Shown here piece by piece: positions 17,608 through 24,565 of a DNA stretch of 64,000 nt. The notes beneath the pieces were generated by a model. The model ran no database searches, was not told where the DNA came from, and saw only the letters and a list, made by a program, of their open reading frames with translations. The DNA comes from Shewanella corallii. Its GTDB lineage: Bacteria; Pseudomonadota; Gammaproteobacteria; Enterobacterales; Shewanellaceae. The stretch spans positions 124,001 to 188,000 of the forward strand of contig NZ_JAKIKT010000008.1 in the NCBI RefSeq assembly GCF_023349125.1. The letters are read 5' to 3'. Every line of letters begins with the position of its first letter. Position 1 is the stretch's first letter. A program made the position numbers and the translations under genes.

Positions 17608-18198
17608 GTGCAGCTCCTGCTTGTGTCTCTTATGTTACATAATCCAGCGTGGGCTGCATCCGTTCTTATCCTGGGTGACAGTCTAAGTGCGGCTTATCGC
17701 ATGCAGGAATCCAAAGGCTGGGTGCAACTGTTACGGGATGAAATGCCCTCTGTGGAGATAATCAATGGTTCAGTCAGTGGTGAAACTACTGCTGGAGGCC
17801 TGCGCAGACTCCCGTCTTTGCTGGATTCTGCCACCCCGGATGTACTGGTTATCGAACTCGGTGGCAATGACGGCCTGCGTGGCTTCTCACCCAAACAACT
17901 GAAATCAAATCTTACAAAAATGATTGAGTTAGGACAGTCCAACGGCGCAACTGTACTGCTGACTGAAATCATGGTGCCCCCCAACTATGGGCCAAGATAC
18001 AGCCAGATGTTCAATCAGGTGTTCCACGATCTGGCCGATGACTACGATGTCGCGCTTATCCCTTTCTTTATGACAGAGATAGCCCCACAGGCCGATTTAA
18101 TGCAAAGAGACGGCATTCACCCCAATGAAGCCGCACAGCCAAAAATTACGCAGTGGATGAAACCCTGGATCATTGAAGCCACTGATAACCTGGATTAA
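17608..18198 (+). CDS. tesA: periplasmic acyl-CoA thioesterase I / arylesterase
   Basis: SGNH/GDSL hydrolase, about 196 aa after the chosen start, exported to the periplasm (signal LLLVSLMLHNPAWA followed by mature start ASVLILGDSLSA). SGNH blocks are visible: GDSLSA with nucleophile Ser, block II Gly near INGSVSGETTAGG, block III ELGGNDGLRG with Asn, and block V DGIHPNEAAQ with the Asp/His pair. The start is uncertain: GTG at 17608 is in frame but leaves no positive charge, whereas an ATT at 17596 would include IRTG; there is no nearby ATG. Divergent from ybbA as in E. coli. Confidence 0.93.
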   Translation: MQLLLVSLMLHNPAWAASVLILGDSLSAAYRMQESKGWVQLLRDEMPSVEIINGSVSGETTAGGLRRLPSLLDSATPDVLVIELGGNDGLRGFSPKQLKSNLTKMIELGQSNGATVLLTEIMVPPNYGPRYSQMFNQVFHDLADDYDVALIPFFMTEIAPQADLMQRDGIHPNEAAQPKITQWMKPWIIEATDNLD

Positions 18199-18259
18199 CA
18201 GTCTAAATATTCAGCAGTTGCACATGGCTTAAGTTGTGCACTAATTGAATCAGTAACAT

Positions 18260-18295
18260 AGCGTCCGGACTTCACCTTGAAGCCGGGCGCTTTTT
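18260..18295 (+). terminator. terminator after tesA
   Basis: AGCG-CCGG / CCGG-CGCT interrupted stem followed by TTTTTC, about 60 bp after the tesA stop. Confidence 0.8.
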
Positions 18296-18377
18296 CATTA
18301 CAATATCCGGCTTCGTTTTATACCAATTGCATCCAGCCATTGGTGGTTTCCAGTAGTTCAGGAGATTCCACTTTCCC

Positions 18378-19460
18378 ATGTCAGTTCATTCCTCATCCTC
18401 CAGGCTGTCTTCAGCGCTGGCGTTAACCCTGTTTAGCCTTTTAGCAGCGCCTCAGGCCGTTGCCGGTGATGCACTTCGCCCACCGGTTGAAAGCCAGAAA
18501 GACTGGCTACAGCTGAAGTCCAATGAGTTGCTGCGTGGTGAAATCAAAGCCCTGTACGATGATGAGCTGGAGTTTGACAGTGATGAGCTGGACACAGTGA
18601 TGATCGACTGGGATGACATCAAGCTGCTGCAAAGCGCCGGGATTGTAAGCATCGGCTTTACCGACCTGTCCACCCGCACGGGCAAACTCCTGATTGAGGA
18701 TGGTCGCAGTTATCTGGATGGTGTTGAATTCAATCCAGCTGAGATTATGACCATCATTGCCGGCGATCAGGAAGAAGCCAACTATTGGTCAGGCAAAATC
18801 AGCCTTGGTGCCAATATCCGTTCAGGTAACACAGATCAAATCGACTACAGTGCCCGCGCCAAGACGACGCGCCGCACCACTGAGTCACGTTTCAACGCTG
18901 ACTATCTGGGCAATTACACCAAGAATGATGGCGAATCCACGGTGAACAACCACAGGGTTAACTCCAACTTCGACTGGTTTATCTCCAAGCAGTTTTATCT
19001 GCGCCCAATCTTTGCTGAGCTGTACAAAGACCCTTTCCTGAATATCGACTATAAAGCCACAGTCGGTGCCGGTGTGGGTTACAACCTTATCGACAGCAAG
19101 AAGACCGAATGGAGTGTGAGTGGTGGTCCTGCATACACCTACACCCGCTTTGACCAGGTGGAAACCGGCGCCCGCGAAAGCGATGGCAGCAGCTCCCTGG
19201 TGCTTGAAACTGTTTACGATACCGAGCTGACCAGCAGCGTGGATTTCACCACCAAGTATCAGCTGCAATACTCCAGTGAAGAAGCCGGTGGTTATAGCCA
19301 CCACGCTATCGCCTCACTGGCCGTTGAGCTGACCGATATCTTCGATCTTGACCTGTCTTTCGTGTGGGACCACACGGGTAAACCTCAGGCTGGTGCCAAT
19401 GGCATTATGCCGGATAAGAACGATTACCAGTTTATTATTGGGTTTGGTGTAGATTTGTAA
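18378..19460 (+). CDS. DUF481 family outer-membrane protein (YdiY-like)
   Basis: A 360-aa protein with a Sec signal (LALTLFSLLAAPQAVAG). A short N-terminal periplasmic domain (QLKSNELLRGEIKALYDDELEFDS onward, SM-like/GW-like beta region) precedes a C-terminal DUF481 beta-barrel from about residue 140. The barrel has alternating strands such as ISLGANIRSGNTDQIDYSA and FNADYLGNYTKND, and ends FIIGFGVDL, compatible with BAM recognition. The family includes E. coli YdiY; its function is unknown though some members are acid or salt induced. The SD is weak (AGGAG, 13 bp from the ATG). A mosaic of palindromes and the left arm of an inverted repeat follow directly. Confidence 0.87.
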   Translation: MSVHSSSSRLSSALALTLFSLLAAPQAVAGDALRPPVESQKDWLQLKSNELLRGEIKALYDDELEFDSDELDTVMIDWDDIKLLQSAGIVSIGFTDLSTRTGKLLIEDGRSYLDGVEFNPAEIMTIIAGDQEEANYWSGKISLGANIRSGNTDQIDYSARAKTTRRTTESRFNADYLGNYTKNDGESTVNNHRVNSNFDWFISKQFYLRPIFAELYKDPFLNIDYKATVGAGVGYNLIDSKKTEWSVSGGPAYTYTRFDQVETGARESDGSSSLVLETVYDTELTSSVDFTTKYQLQYSSEEAGGYSHHAIASLAVELTDIFDLDLSFVWDHTGKPQAGANGIMPDKNDYQFIIGFGVDL

Positions 19461-20086
19461 TTCTGCTCAGTTGCCGCAGTTTGGCTTGGAGTGGCCAAGC
19501 TGCCACTGGCTTCAACTCTGCGAGTTGCCAGCATCTTAGATTAAGGCAAGCTACGCTTGCCAGAACATCGAAGCCTTCCAGGCTTCACCCGGGCAAGAGG
19601 GGATCAACAGCAATTCCCTCTTGCATCTCCCTTGCCGCCCCAACCGAAGTTGTAACCCATCGTAAAATGATTTCAATACACGCAACCGTCACCGATTCCA
19701 CATCCCTGTCTCAGCGGTGCCTGTCTCGTCATCCCTGACGAGACTTGCTATTGAAACCATTTCCCTCCGGCAACTTCGAACGGGGAATGGTGTATTCCTC
19801 AAACTCACAATTGCCCCCAAGTGACTTTCGCTATGCATAGCGTGGTTTTCGTGGGGAAAAACACTAAATAAGCTATAATATCATGAGCTTAGCTAACTTT
19901 AATTTTAATAACAGCCGACAGGCAGACAGATAATGTGCCAGCACACTTTTGCTCAAACTCTGATCTGGACTTTTACTCACAACCTATTGAATAATAGGCC
20001 AAAATATCAGCATAATTATCACTGCTCTGAGGTGAGTGACAAACGAGCATGTACCCTATACAAATGTTAAGTTTCAAGGAGAGGCT
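19461..20086. other. gene-free left flank of the inverted-repeat island
   Basis: Starts with short palindromes (GGCAAG-CTACG-CTTGCC at 19545-19561), then the left repeat arm (19568-19785), then an AT-rich leader containing CGCTATGCATAGCG and a TATAAT-like hexamer near 19876 that could drive the island genes. Open frames here are short and lack ribosome binding sites. No attI or integrase sequence was recognised. Confidence 0.5.
19568..19785. repeat. left arm of a long imperfect inverted repeat
   Basis: Three blocks match the reverse complement of 21717-22008 in the same order. The outer block 19568-19611 agrees at 42 of 44 positions with 21965-22008. Block 19616-19663 agrees at 45 of 48 with 21839-21886 and contains CAACCGAAGTTG. 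The inner block 19763-19785 agrees at 22 of 23 with 21717-21739. The right arm carries about 75 extra bases between the first two blocks. The arms enclose three unknown genes. Confidence 0.85.
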
Positions 20087-20491
20087 GTGCCAGAGTTCAA
20101 AATACTGAATCACGTCATCGACTACATGGAATCTACAGGCTCAACCTATAAGCTCGTTACTCTTTCTGTTGACCAAGAACTTGTAGATGAGATAAATGAG
20201 GAAAACAAAACTTCATATTCGCTTGCTGAGCTAGAGAAAGCCACTGATAAGTGCTTGGCACACGAATGGCTTGAGCATGCAACACTAGGTGGTGGGAAGT
20301 ACGGTAGTTTGAGAATTACTCCTAAGGGTGTTGGTGCGGCAAGGTCTAAAAGAAAATCAGAGGAGCAAAAGGCTTCTAGAAGCCCTCTTAAAAAAGCATC
20401 TGATTATGTTGATGACCACAAGGGGCTATTTGTTGTTTTGGGCTTCTTATTAGCTTTAACAACTCTCTCACTAAAGATTTTTGGAGGGTGA
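20087..20491 (+). CDS. hypothetical membrane-anchored protein, possibly winged-helix
   Basis: A 134-aa protein in the repeat-flanked island. The N-terminal 90 residues look like a small helical domain resembling a winged helix (HVIDYMESTGSTYKLVTL, then SLAELEKATDKCLAHEWLEHA and a turn GGGKYGSLRITPKGVGAA). A basic linker and one C-terminal TM helix follow (GLFVVLGFLLALTTLSLKIF), suggesting a tail-anchored inner-membrane protein facing the cytoplasm. GTG at 20087 has AAGGAGAGG upstream; an alternative GTG at 20036 has only GAGG. Codon use is more AT-rich than neighbouring core genes. It ends 3 bp before the next gene, so the two form an operon. I cannot assign a function. Confidence 0.75.
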   Translation: MPEFKILNHVIDYMESTGSTYKLVTLSVDQELVDEINEENKTSYSLAELEKATDKCLAHEWLEHATLGGGKYGSLRITPKGVGAARSKRKSEEQKASRSPLKKASDYVDDHKGLFVVLGFLLALTTLSLKIFGG

Positions 20492-20494
20492 TTT

Positions 20495-20728
20495 ATGAAG
20501 GGTAAAAGCTTTACAGTTGAATTGAAGTGCTTTTTTTGTGATTGCTCGTTAGAAGGGGTGGCTGAGAAAGAGTATGTTTCGGGAGATATGCTTGAATGTC
20601 AGAATTGCCATGACCTTAATGATTATGATGCTCTAATTGATGTTGCTGCGGAAGAAGGTAAAAATCTTGTAGCCGATTATGCACAGCAAGAGATCGAAAA
20701 AATGCTAAAAAAGGCATTCAAAAAATGA
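20495..20728 (+). CDS. 77-aa zinc-ribbon-like protein
   Basis: Small protein with a four-cysteine zinc-ribbon pattern: CFFC near residue 12 and CQNC near residue 35, joined by a beta hairpin (EGVAEKEYVSGDML). A C-terminal amphipathic helix with a lysine tail follows (YAQQEIEKMLKKAFKK). It starts 3 bp after the preceding membrane-anchored gene and is almost certainly co-translated with it. AT-rich. It might bind nucleic acid or its membrane partner; no function is claimed. An attC-like palindrome follows about 30-50 bp downstream. Confidence 0.75.
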   Translation: MKGKSFTVELKCFFCDCSLEGVAEKEYVSGDMLECQNCHDLNDYDALIDVAAEEGKNLVADYAQQEIEKMLKKAFKK

Positions 20729-20760
20729 AACTTAAAAAGGCAACGAAAGATCGTCGGTAA

Positions 20761-20869
20761 ATACATACCAACTGGATGTCCAACACTCCGGTTACTTTGC
20801 GTTGTCGCTGCGTTTCAGACTAACGCAAAGTAGCCTATGTATTGGTGGTCCTTTATTGCAGCGTTAAAT
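20761..20869. repeat. attC-like imperfect palindrome between island genes
   Basis: A 14-bp stem with one G-T pair (20790-20803 with 20822-20835; core TACTTTGCGTT/AACGCAAAGTA) lies inside a weaker outer match (CCAA..AC-type bases near 20780 against GTATTGG at 20839-20845). GTCCAAC at 20778-20784 fits RYYYAAC and GTTAAAT at 20863-20869 fits GTTRRRY, the consensus R boxes of integron attC sites. The next gene's ATG is only 12 bp after the second box, as in gene cassettes. The two R boxes pair imperfectly, so attC identity is a hypothesis. Confidence 0.4.
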
Positions 20870-20881
20870 TCTTAGGGAAAA

Positions 20882-21640
20882 ATGGTAGTGGATCTGGCAA
20901 ATATAGATAGTAAGGTATTGATTGGGCTAATAACGCCAATCTTATTAGCAATCGGCTATTTTTATCGAGCAAGGAAAGAGAATATAAAAAACAAAAAGAT
21001 TGCCCTTTATATTCTTCTCGAAATTTGGCATAGAATTTCTGTTTTCTACAGAAAGGACTTCGATGATGTATTTGAACAGGTAGTCAAGGAAATAAAGAGG
21101 CAGTTTCCTGATGCAAATATATCAGACAGTGAAATTAGTGCATCTAAGAAACACTTTACTCCGATATTAGTAGAAACAGCAAGAGGAATTGCCCTTTCCG
21201 ACTTAGAGAATTACCAAGAAAGATACCAAGAAGCCATTTCGCTCATATCTTCAGATGACCCAATTTTTGCATATAAAATCACCTCTGCTAGTCAGACAAA
21301 GAAATTCCTGAAGTTTCTTGACTCATATCTGGAAAAGTCTCTAGCTCCAATAGAAGAAAATGAAATTGGTAACGCGCTATCTCAATCGCTTAAATCTCAT
21401 ATGACTAAGCATGTTGAAATCGATTCCATAAAGGATCTCGAATCTGACATTCGTAAGCTTTCTTTAAAAGTGAGTTTTTTTACATTTTTATCATCTGTTT
21501 ACATCATAAGAAAGCGGAGAAGCAATTTAGCTTCAATAGGAAGTGGAGAGGTCGAAAATCTGGTTGCCAATGTATTGACTCCTGCAATGACCGAATTTAA
21601 CGAGACAATACAGCCGAGCGCTAATCGGCCGACTGATTGA
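20882..21640 (+). CDS. 252-aa hypothetical membrane protein
   Basis: Unrecognised protein in the repeat-flanked island. One N-terminal TM helix (VLIGLITPILLAIGYFYRA) is followed by basic residues (KENIKNKKIA), so the remaining 220 residues probably face the cytoplasm. These are mainly helical and charged, with a second weakly hydrophobic stretch near residue 200 (VSFFTFLSSVYIIRKRR). AGGGAAAA precedes the ATG. It stands immediately after the attC-like palindrome. AT content is clearly higher than in the flanking core genes, consistent with acquisition. No catalytic motif was seen. Confidence 0.7.
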   Translation: MVVDLANIDSKVLIGLITPILLAIGYFYRARKENIKNKKIALYILLEIWHRISVFYRKDFDDVFEQVVKEIKRQFPDANISDSEISASKKHFTPILVETARGIALSDLENYQERYQEAISLISSDDPIFAYKITSASQTKKFLKFLDSYLEKSLAPIEENEIGNALSQSLKSHMTKHVEIDSIKDLESDIRKLSLKVSFFTFLSSVYIIRKRRSNLASIGSGEVENLVANVLTPAMTEFNETIQPSANRPTD

Positions 21641-22072
21641 AGCGTGATATCCCCTAGAGCCCAAAGTAACTCCTGTCCCTATGTTATTTGCACAAAAGCT
21701 GAGTATTGAACCAGATCCCCGTCCGAAGTTGCCGGAGGGGATTGGATGTAATAGTGAATGTCATCATGGATGAAAACATAAGCGGCGCTGAGCCAGGGAT
21801 GGTGAATCGCCGCTGGTCACGTCAATTACATGCAATGCACGATGGGTGACAACTTCGGTTGGGGCAGCGAGGGAGATGCAAGAGGGCGAATGGCCACTAC
21901 ATGGCCAGCCATGAGCGCGAGAAAGGGATTTCGAGCTGGCAGTTAAACATGGAAGTTGTTAGCCGCTGTTGATACCCTCTTGCCCGAGTGAAGCCTGGAA
22001 GGCTTCGATTGTAGCCGCTGCAAGCGGCATGTCCCAGAGGGACAAATCTGCGTTCAGCCTAACAAAGTATGG
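21641..22072. other. gene-free right flank of the island
   Basis: Contains the right repeat arm (21717-22008) and, outside it, palindromes GCCGCTGCAAGCGGC and GTCCC-AGA-GGGAC up to the rsgA stop codon. No gene or terminator with a convincing T tract was seen between the 252-aa gene and the repeat. Confidence 0.5.
21717..22008. repeat. right arm of the long imperfect inverted repeat
   Basis: Reverse-complement partner of 19568-19785; see that entry for block matches. Additional material at about 21887-21964 is not present in the left arm. The arm includes GAAGCCT-GGA-AGGCTTC, itself a perfect hairpin, and the sequence CAACTTCGGTTG. Confidence 0.85.
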
Positions 22073-23110
22073 CTATTTAAACTTTTTCGCTCTGCGGGCC
22101 TGGGATTGCACTGTGTTGACCATCTTGGAGAAGGCGCGGTCTTTGGCACGCCTCTGCGCTAAAGATGCAGTATTGTGAGACTCTTCCCGCAGCAGCTTTT
22201 GATAGTTCTCCAATCGCCTTAATGAGAGATCCCCTGTTTCGATGGCGGCTCTGACGGCGCAGCCAGGTTCACTCTCGTGCCCACAGTCAGCAAAGCGGCA
22301 CTGGCTTGCCAGGGCTTCAACATCGGCAAAGGTGGCTTTAATACCCTCTTTAGCGTCGCTGAGTTGCAGCTCGCGCATCCCTGGGGTGTCCATCAACAAC
22401 CCACCTTCAGGCAGCCACTTAATGGCACGGTAGGTGGTAGTGTGCCGCCCTTTACTATCCTGCTCCCGAATACTGCCGGTGGCCATTTCACTTGTACCAA
22501 GCAAGCCATTGACCAGAGTGGATTTACCTACACCGGATGAACCGAGAAAGGTAAGGGTTTTGCCTTTCTGGCAATACGGTTTCAAGGCTGCAACCTCATC
22601 ACTGTCCAGACCATTGACGCAGTGAACACTCAACAGAGGGTCCAGCTTTTGCACCTGAGCGCGTATACTATCAGCGTCTGCACATAAGTCTGCTTTCGTG
22701 AGCACGATAACCGGCTCAACGCCCGCCTCTCTCGCCAGCGCCAGATAGCGCTCAATTCGGTTGAGACTGAAATCATCGTTCAGTGAGCTGACAATAAACA
22801 CAATATCAATATTGGCGGCAATTAACTGGCGCTCACGCGCTGTTCCGGCCGCTTTGCGCTGAAACAGCGACTGCCGGTCCAGCACCCGAATCAAACGCTC
22901 CCCATTAAAGACTACCCAATCACCGACGCAAATAACCTCCAGCTTTGGTGGCAGTTTGTAGCGCTTTACCTCGCCACCCGCCAGCAAAACCACTTCTGAT
23001 TTATGCTGCTCAACAACTCGCCCCAGAGCACAAGACTCCAACTCTTCCAATGAAAGCTGCTGCTGAAAAAACGGGCGCATGCCCAAATCAATTAAAGAAG
23101 GAAGTGTCAT
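22073..23110 (-). CDS. rsgA: RsgA-family ribosome-associated GTPase
   Basis: A 345-aa circularly permuted GTPase acting in late 30S maturation. An N-terminal OB-like domain (about residues 25-80) is followed by the permuted G domain in the order G4 (LTKADL), G5-like region, G1/Walker A (GSSGVGKST) and G3 (DTPGMRE). The C-terminal zinc-binding part is CRFADCGHESEPGC. The sequence is of the YloQ-like type that many Alteromonadales and Vibrionales carry as a second copy beside canonical rsgA, so it may be a paralogue. The stop codon abuts the inverted-repeat island, which must therefore have settled next to an intact gene. Confidence 0.9.
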   Translation of the reverse strand: MTLPSLIDLGMRPFFQQQLSLEELESCALGRVVEQHKSEVVLLAGGEVKRYKLPPKLEVICVGDWVVFNGERLIRVLDRQSLFQRKAAGTARERQLIAANIDIVFIVSSLNDDFSLNRIERYLALAREAGVEPVIVLTKADLCADADSIRAQVQKLDPLLSVHCVNGLDSDEVAALKPYCQKGKTLTFLGSSGVGKSTLVNGLLGTSEMATGSIREQDSKGRHTTTYRAIKWLPEGGLLMDTPGMRELQLSDAKEGIKATFADVEALASQCRFADCGHESEPGCAVRAAIETGDLSLRRLENYQKLLREESHNTASLAQRRAKDRAFSKMVNTVQSQARRAKKFK

Positions 23111-23603
23111 GGTGATTTCTCTGATCTGAATATGGCGCCCAGCATAAACTATGAAGTTGTAGACAGGTCAAGCTAATGGCGATGCGGTTTAATTTATGGA
23201 CCACAGGATTTCCTGGCAGGCATGTTTTATTGCACTTAAGGTGCGCAGTTATTGCTCTTCACGAGACACCCTGAACACAAGTCCTACCCCATAGTCAGGA
23301 ACACCGACCACGAACGACAACACTGAATAAAATCAAGCAATTAGACAAAGATAGCAGACCGTTAAATAATTGCTTTACTCGGACGATACTGTTCGCTGCA
23401 TTCAAAATAAAATCAGAAATAACTATCTATTCTACCAGCGAAGTGTATAGTGGCCGCTTGCTCATCGAGCATAGTTACTATTGATGTATTTAGTTCAAGA
23501 TTTTCTCAGTTTCAAACTGAATCAGTTTGTCATAATTATCCTGCGATACCTTTTTCTTCATTTCCAATTTAGTAGCTTCACTTTTTATTTATTCGAGATA
23601 CTT
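23111..23603. other. intergenic region and long leader of the cold-shock gene
   Basis: About 490 bp with no convincing gene. The left part should carry the rsgA promoter (leftward). The right 150 bp are AT-rich and probably form the long 5' untranslated region typical of cspA-type genes, including the competing hairpins at 23506-23529. Confidence 0.5.
23506..23529 (+). promoter_or_regulatory. two mutually exclusive hairpins in the csp leader
   Basis: TCAGTT-TCA-AACTGA (23506-23520) and CAAACTG-AAT-CAGTTTG (23513-23529) share the central AAACTG segment, so only one hairpin can form at a time. They lie about 75-98 nt before the cold-shock ATG. CspA leaders in E. coli are known to refold with temperature; whether this one does is inference. 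Confidence 0.45.
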
Positions 23604-23816
23604 ATGTCTGTTAAAACAACTGGTTCTGTAAAATGGTTTGATGAAACAAAGGGCTTTGGTTTTATTGCCCAGGACAATGGTGGCGCCGATGTGTTTGTAC
23701 ACTTCCGAGCCATTGCTGTAGACGGTTTCAAAACTCTGGCTGAAGGCCAGCGCGTTGAGTTCAACGTAGAGCAAGGCAACAAAGGCCTGCAAGCAGCTAA
23801 CGTCACTCTGGCGTAA
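23604..23816 (+). CDS. cold-shock domain protein (CspA family)
   Basis: A 70-aa OB-fold RNA chaperone. Both RNA-binding motifs are present: RNP1 KGFGFIAQ and RNP2 VFVHFRAI, after the standard start TTGSVKWFDETKG. Length is that of single-domain CspA/CspE proteins. The frame is open upstream to 23481 but the ATG at 23604 gives the conserved N terminus; a GAGA-type weak SD fits translation control by leader structure. A 12-bp inverted repeat follows the stop. Confidence 0.95.
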   Translation: MSVKTTGSVKWFDETKGFGFIAQDNGGADVFVHFRAIAVDGFKTLAEGQRVEFNVEQGNKGLQAANVTLA

Positions 23817-23826
23817 CTGATTGTGT

Positions 23827-23863
23827 TTAAGGTGCCTGCAACCCCGCGAGTCAGGCACCTTAA
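23827..23863 (+). terminator. inverted repeat after the csp gene
   Basis: Perfect 12-bp stem TTAAGGTGCCTG/CAGGCACCTTAA with a 13-base loop, 10 bp after the stop. The T tract is poor, so termination may be inefficient or it may protect the mRNA 3' end. Confidence 0.7.
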
Positions 23864-24267
23864 CAATGTGGCGATTTGCCACACTGCAACCCAACATCTG
23901 CACTCCAGATACCACCTTATGGCGTCACCATCCAGCGAAAACATTGGTTGTAAAGCTTCAAACACAACCCGTTCGTCGCGAGTTATATCTGTGCCAATCA
24001 AGACATTGGCCGACATCTGTTTCTCAATGGGAAGGACTGTTAAAGCGTCCTGATTTGACGAGATTAATCCCCTGTTTTCTCGAGCTGACATTTTCACTTT
24101 GTGAGTCAGGCTGTATCAGCAACACCAAGTTGGCAACGACAAGCCAGGGATTAAATCGTTCACCACAACCCAACACGGGGAAACTGTCATCAAATCAAGC
24201 TACGAATTGAACATGGCTTGATAGCACGCGAACAGAAAATAAGCTGGAGTTATAACAGGAGAGATCC
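23864..24267. other. intergenic region without a supported gene
   Basis: About 400 bp between csp and a small downstream gene. Open frames run through it on both strands, but none has a ribosome binding site, a plausible start and recognisable sequence together. Could hold a degraded gene or an sRNA; nothing specific is supported. Confidence 0.4.
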
Positions 24268-24474
24268 ATGCGAAAACCAACCCGTAAAGTCAGCAAAAAA
24301 GTACGTAAAGACAACTTTGATGAAAAATTCGAGCTGTTGGTTGGAGAGTATCACAAGGCCAAAGCTATCCTGGATACTCTCGCTGAAGATACCGTTGAGT
24401 ACGACAAGCAGAAAAAGCAGTGTGACATACTGTTTGCAAATGCAGAGCGCTTCTTTAATTCCCGTCAAAAATAA
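24268..24474 (+). CDS. 68-aa basic hypothetical protein
   Basis: Small helical protein beginning MRKPTRKVSKKVRKDNF, followed by a helix-turn-helix-like pair of long amphipathic helices (KFELLVGEYHKAKAILDTLAED and EYDKQKKQCDILFANAERFF). Strong AGGAGAGATCC site before the ATG. The basic N terminus could contact nucleic acid or ribosomes. No family recognised. Confidence 0.7.
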   Translation: MRKPTRKVSKKVRKDNFDEKFELLVGEYHKAKAILDTLAEDTVEYDKQKKQCDILFANAERFFNSRQK

Positions 24475-24492
24475 CTTGCCACCTGGATACCG

Positions 24493-24540
24493 ATTAAAAA
24501 AACCTGCTTCGATGACATCCATGTCGTCTCGGCAGGTTGG
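24493..24540 (-). terminator. terminator after the TonB-dependent copper receptor
   Basis: Outer stem AACCTGC/GCAGGTT enclosing an inner stem GATGACAT/ATGTCGTC; on the minus strand followed by seven T residues. Confidence 0.85.
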
Positions 24541-24565
24541 AGTGAATCAAACGAAAAAGTCGGGG

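Noticed and set aside
18318..18345. ATACCAATTGCAT sequence resembling the end of the 37698 MITE-like element
   Set aside because: Only a dozen bases agree and no partner end or interior similarity is found nearby.
23585..24097. 170-codon minus-strand frame covering the csp gene and downstream region
   Set aside because: Half of it is antisense to csp; the rest has no start signal or recognisable motif.
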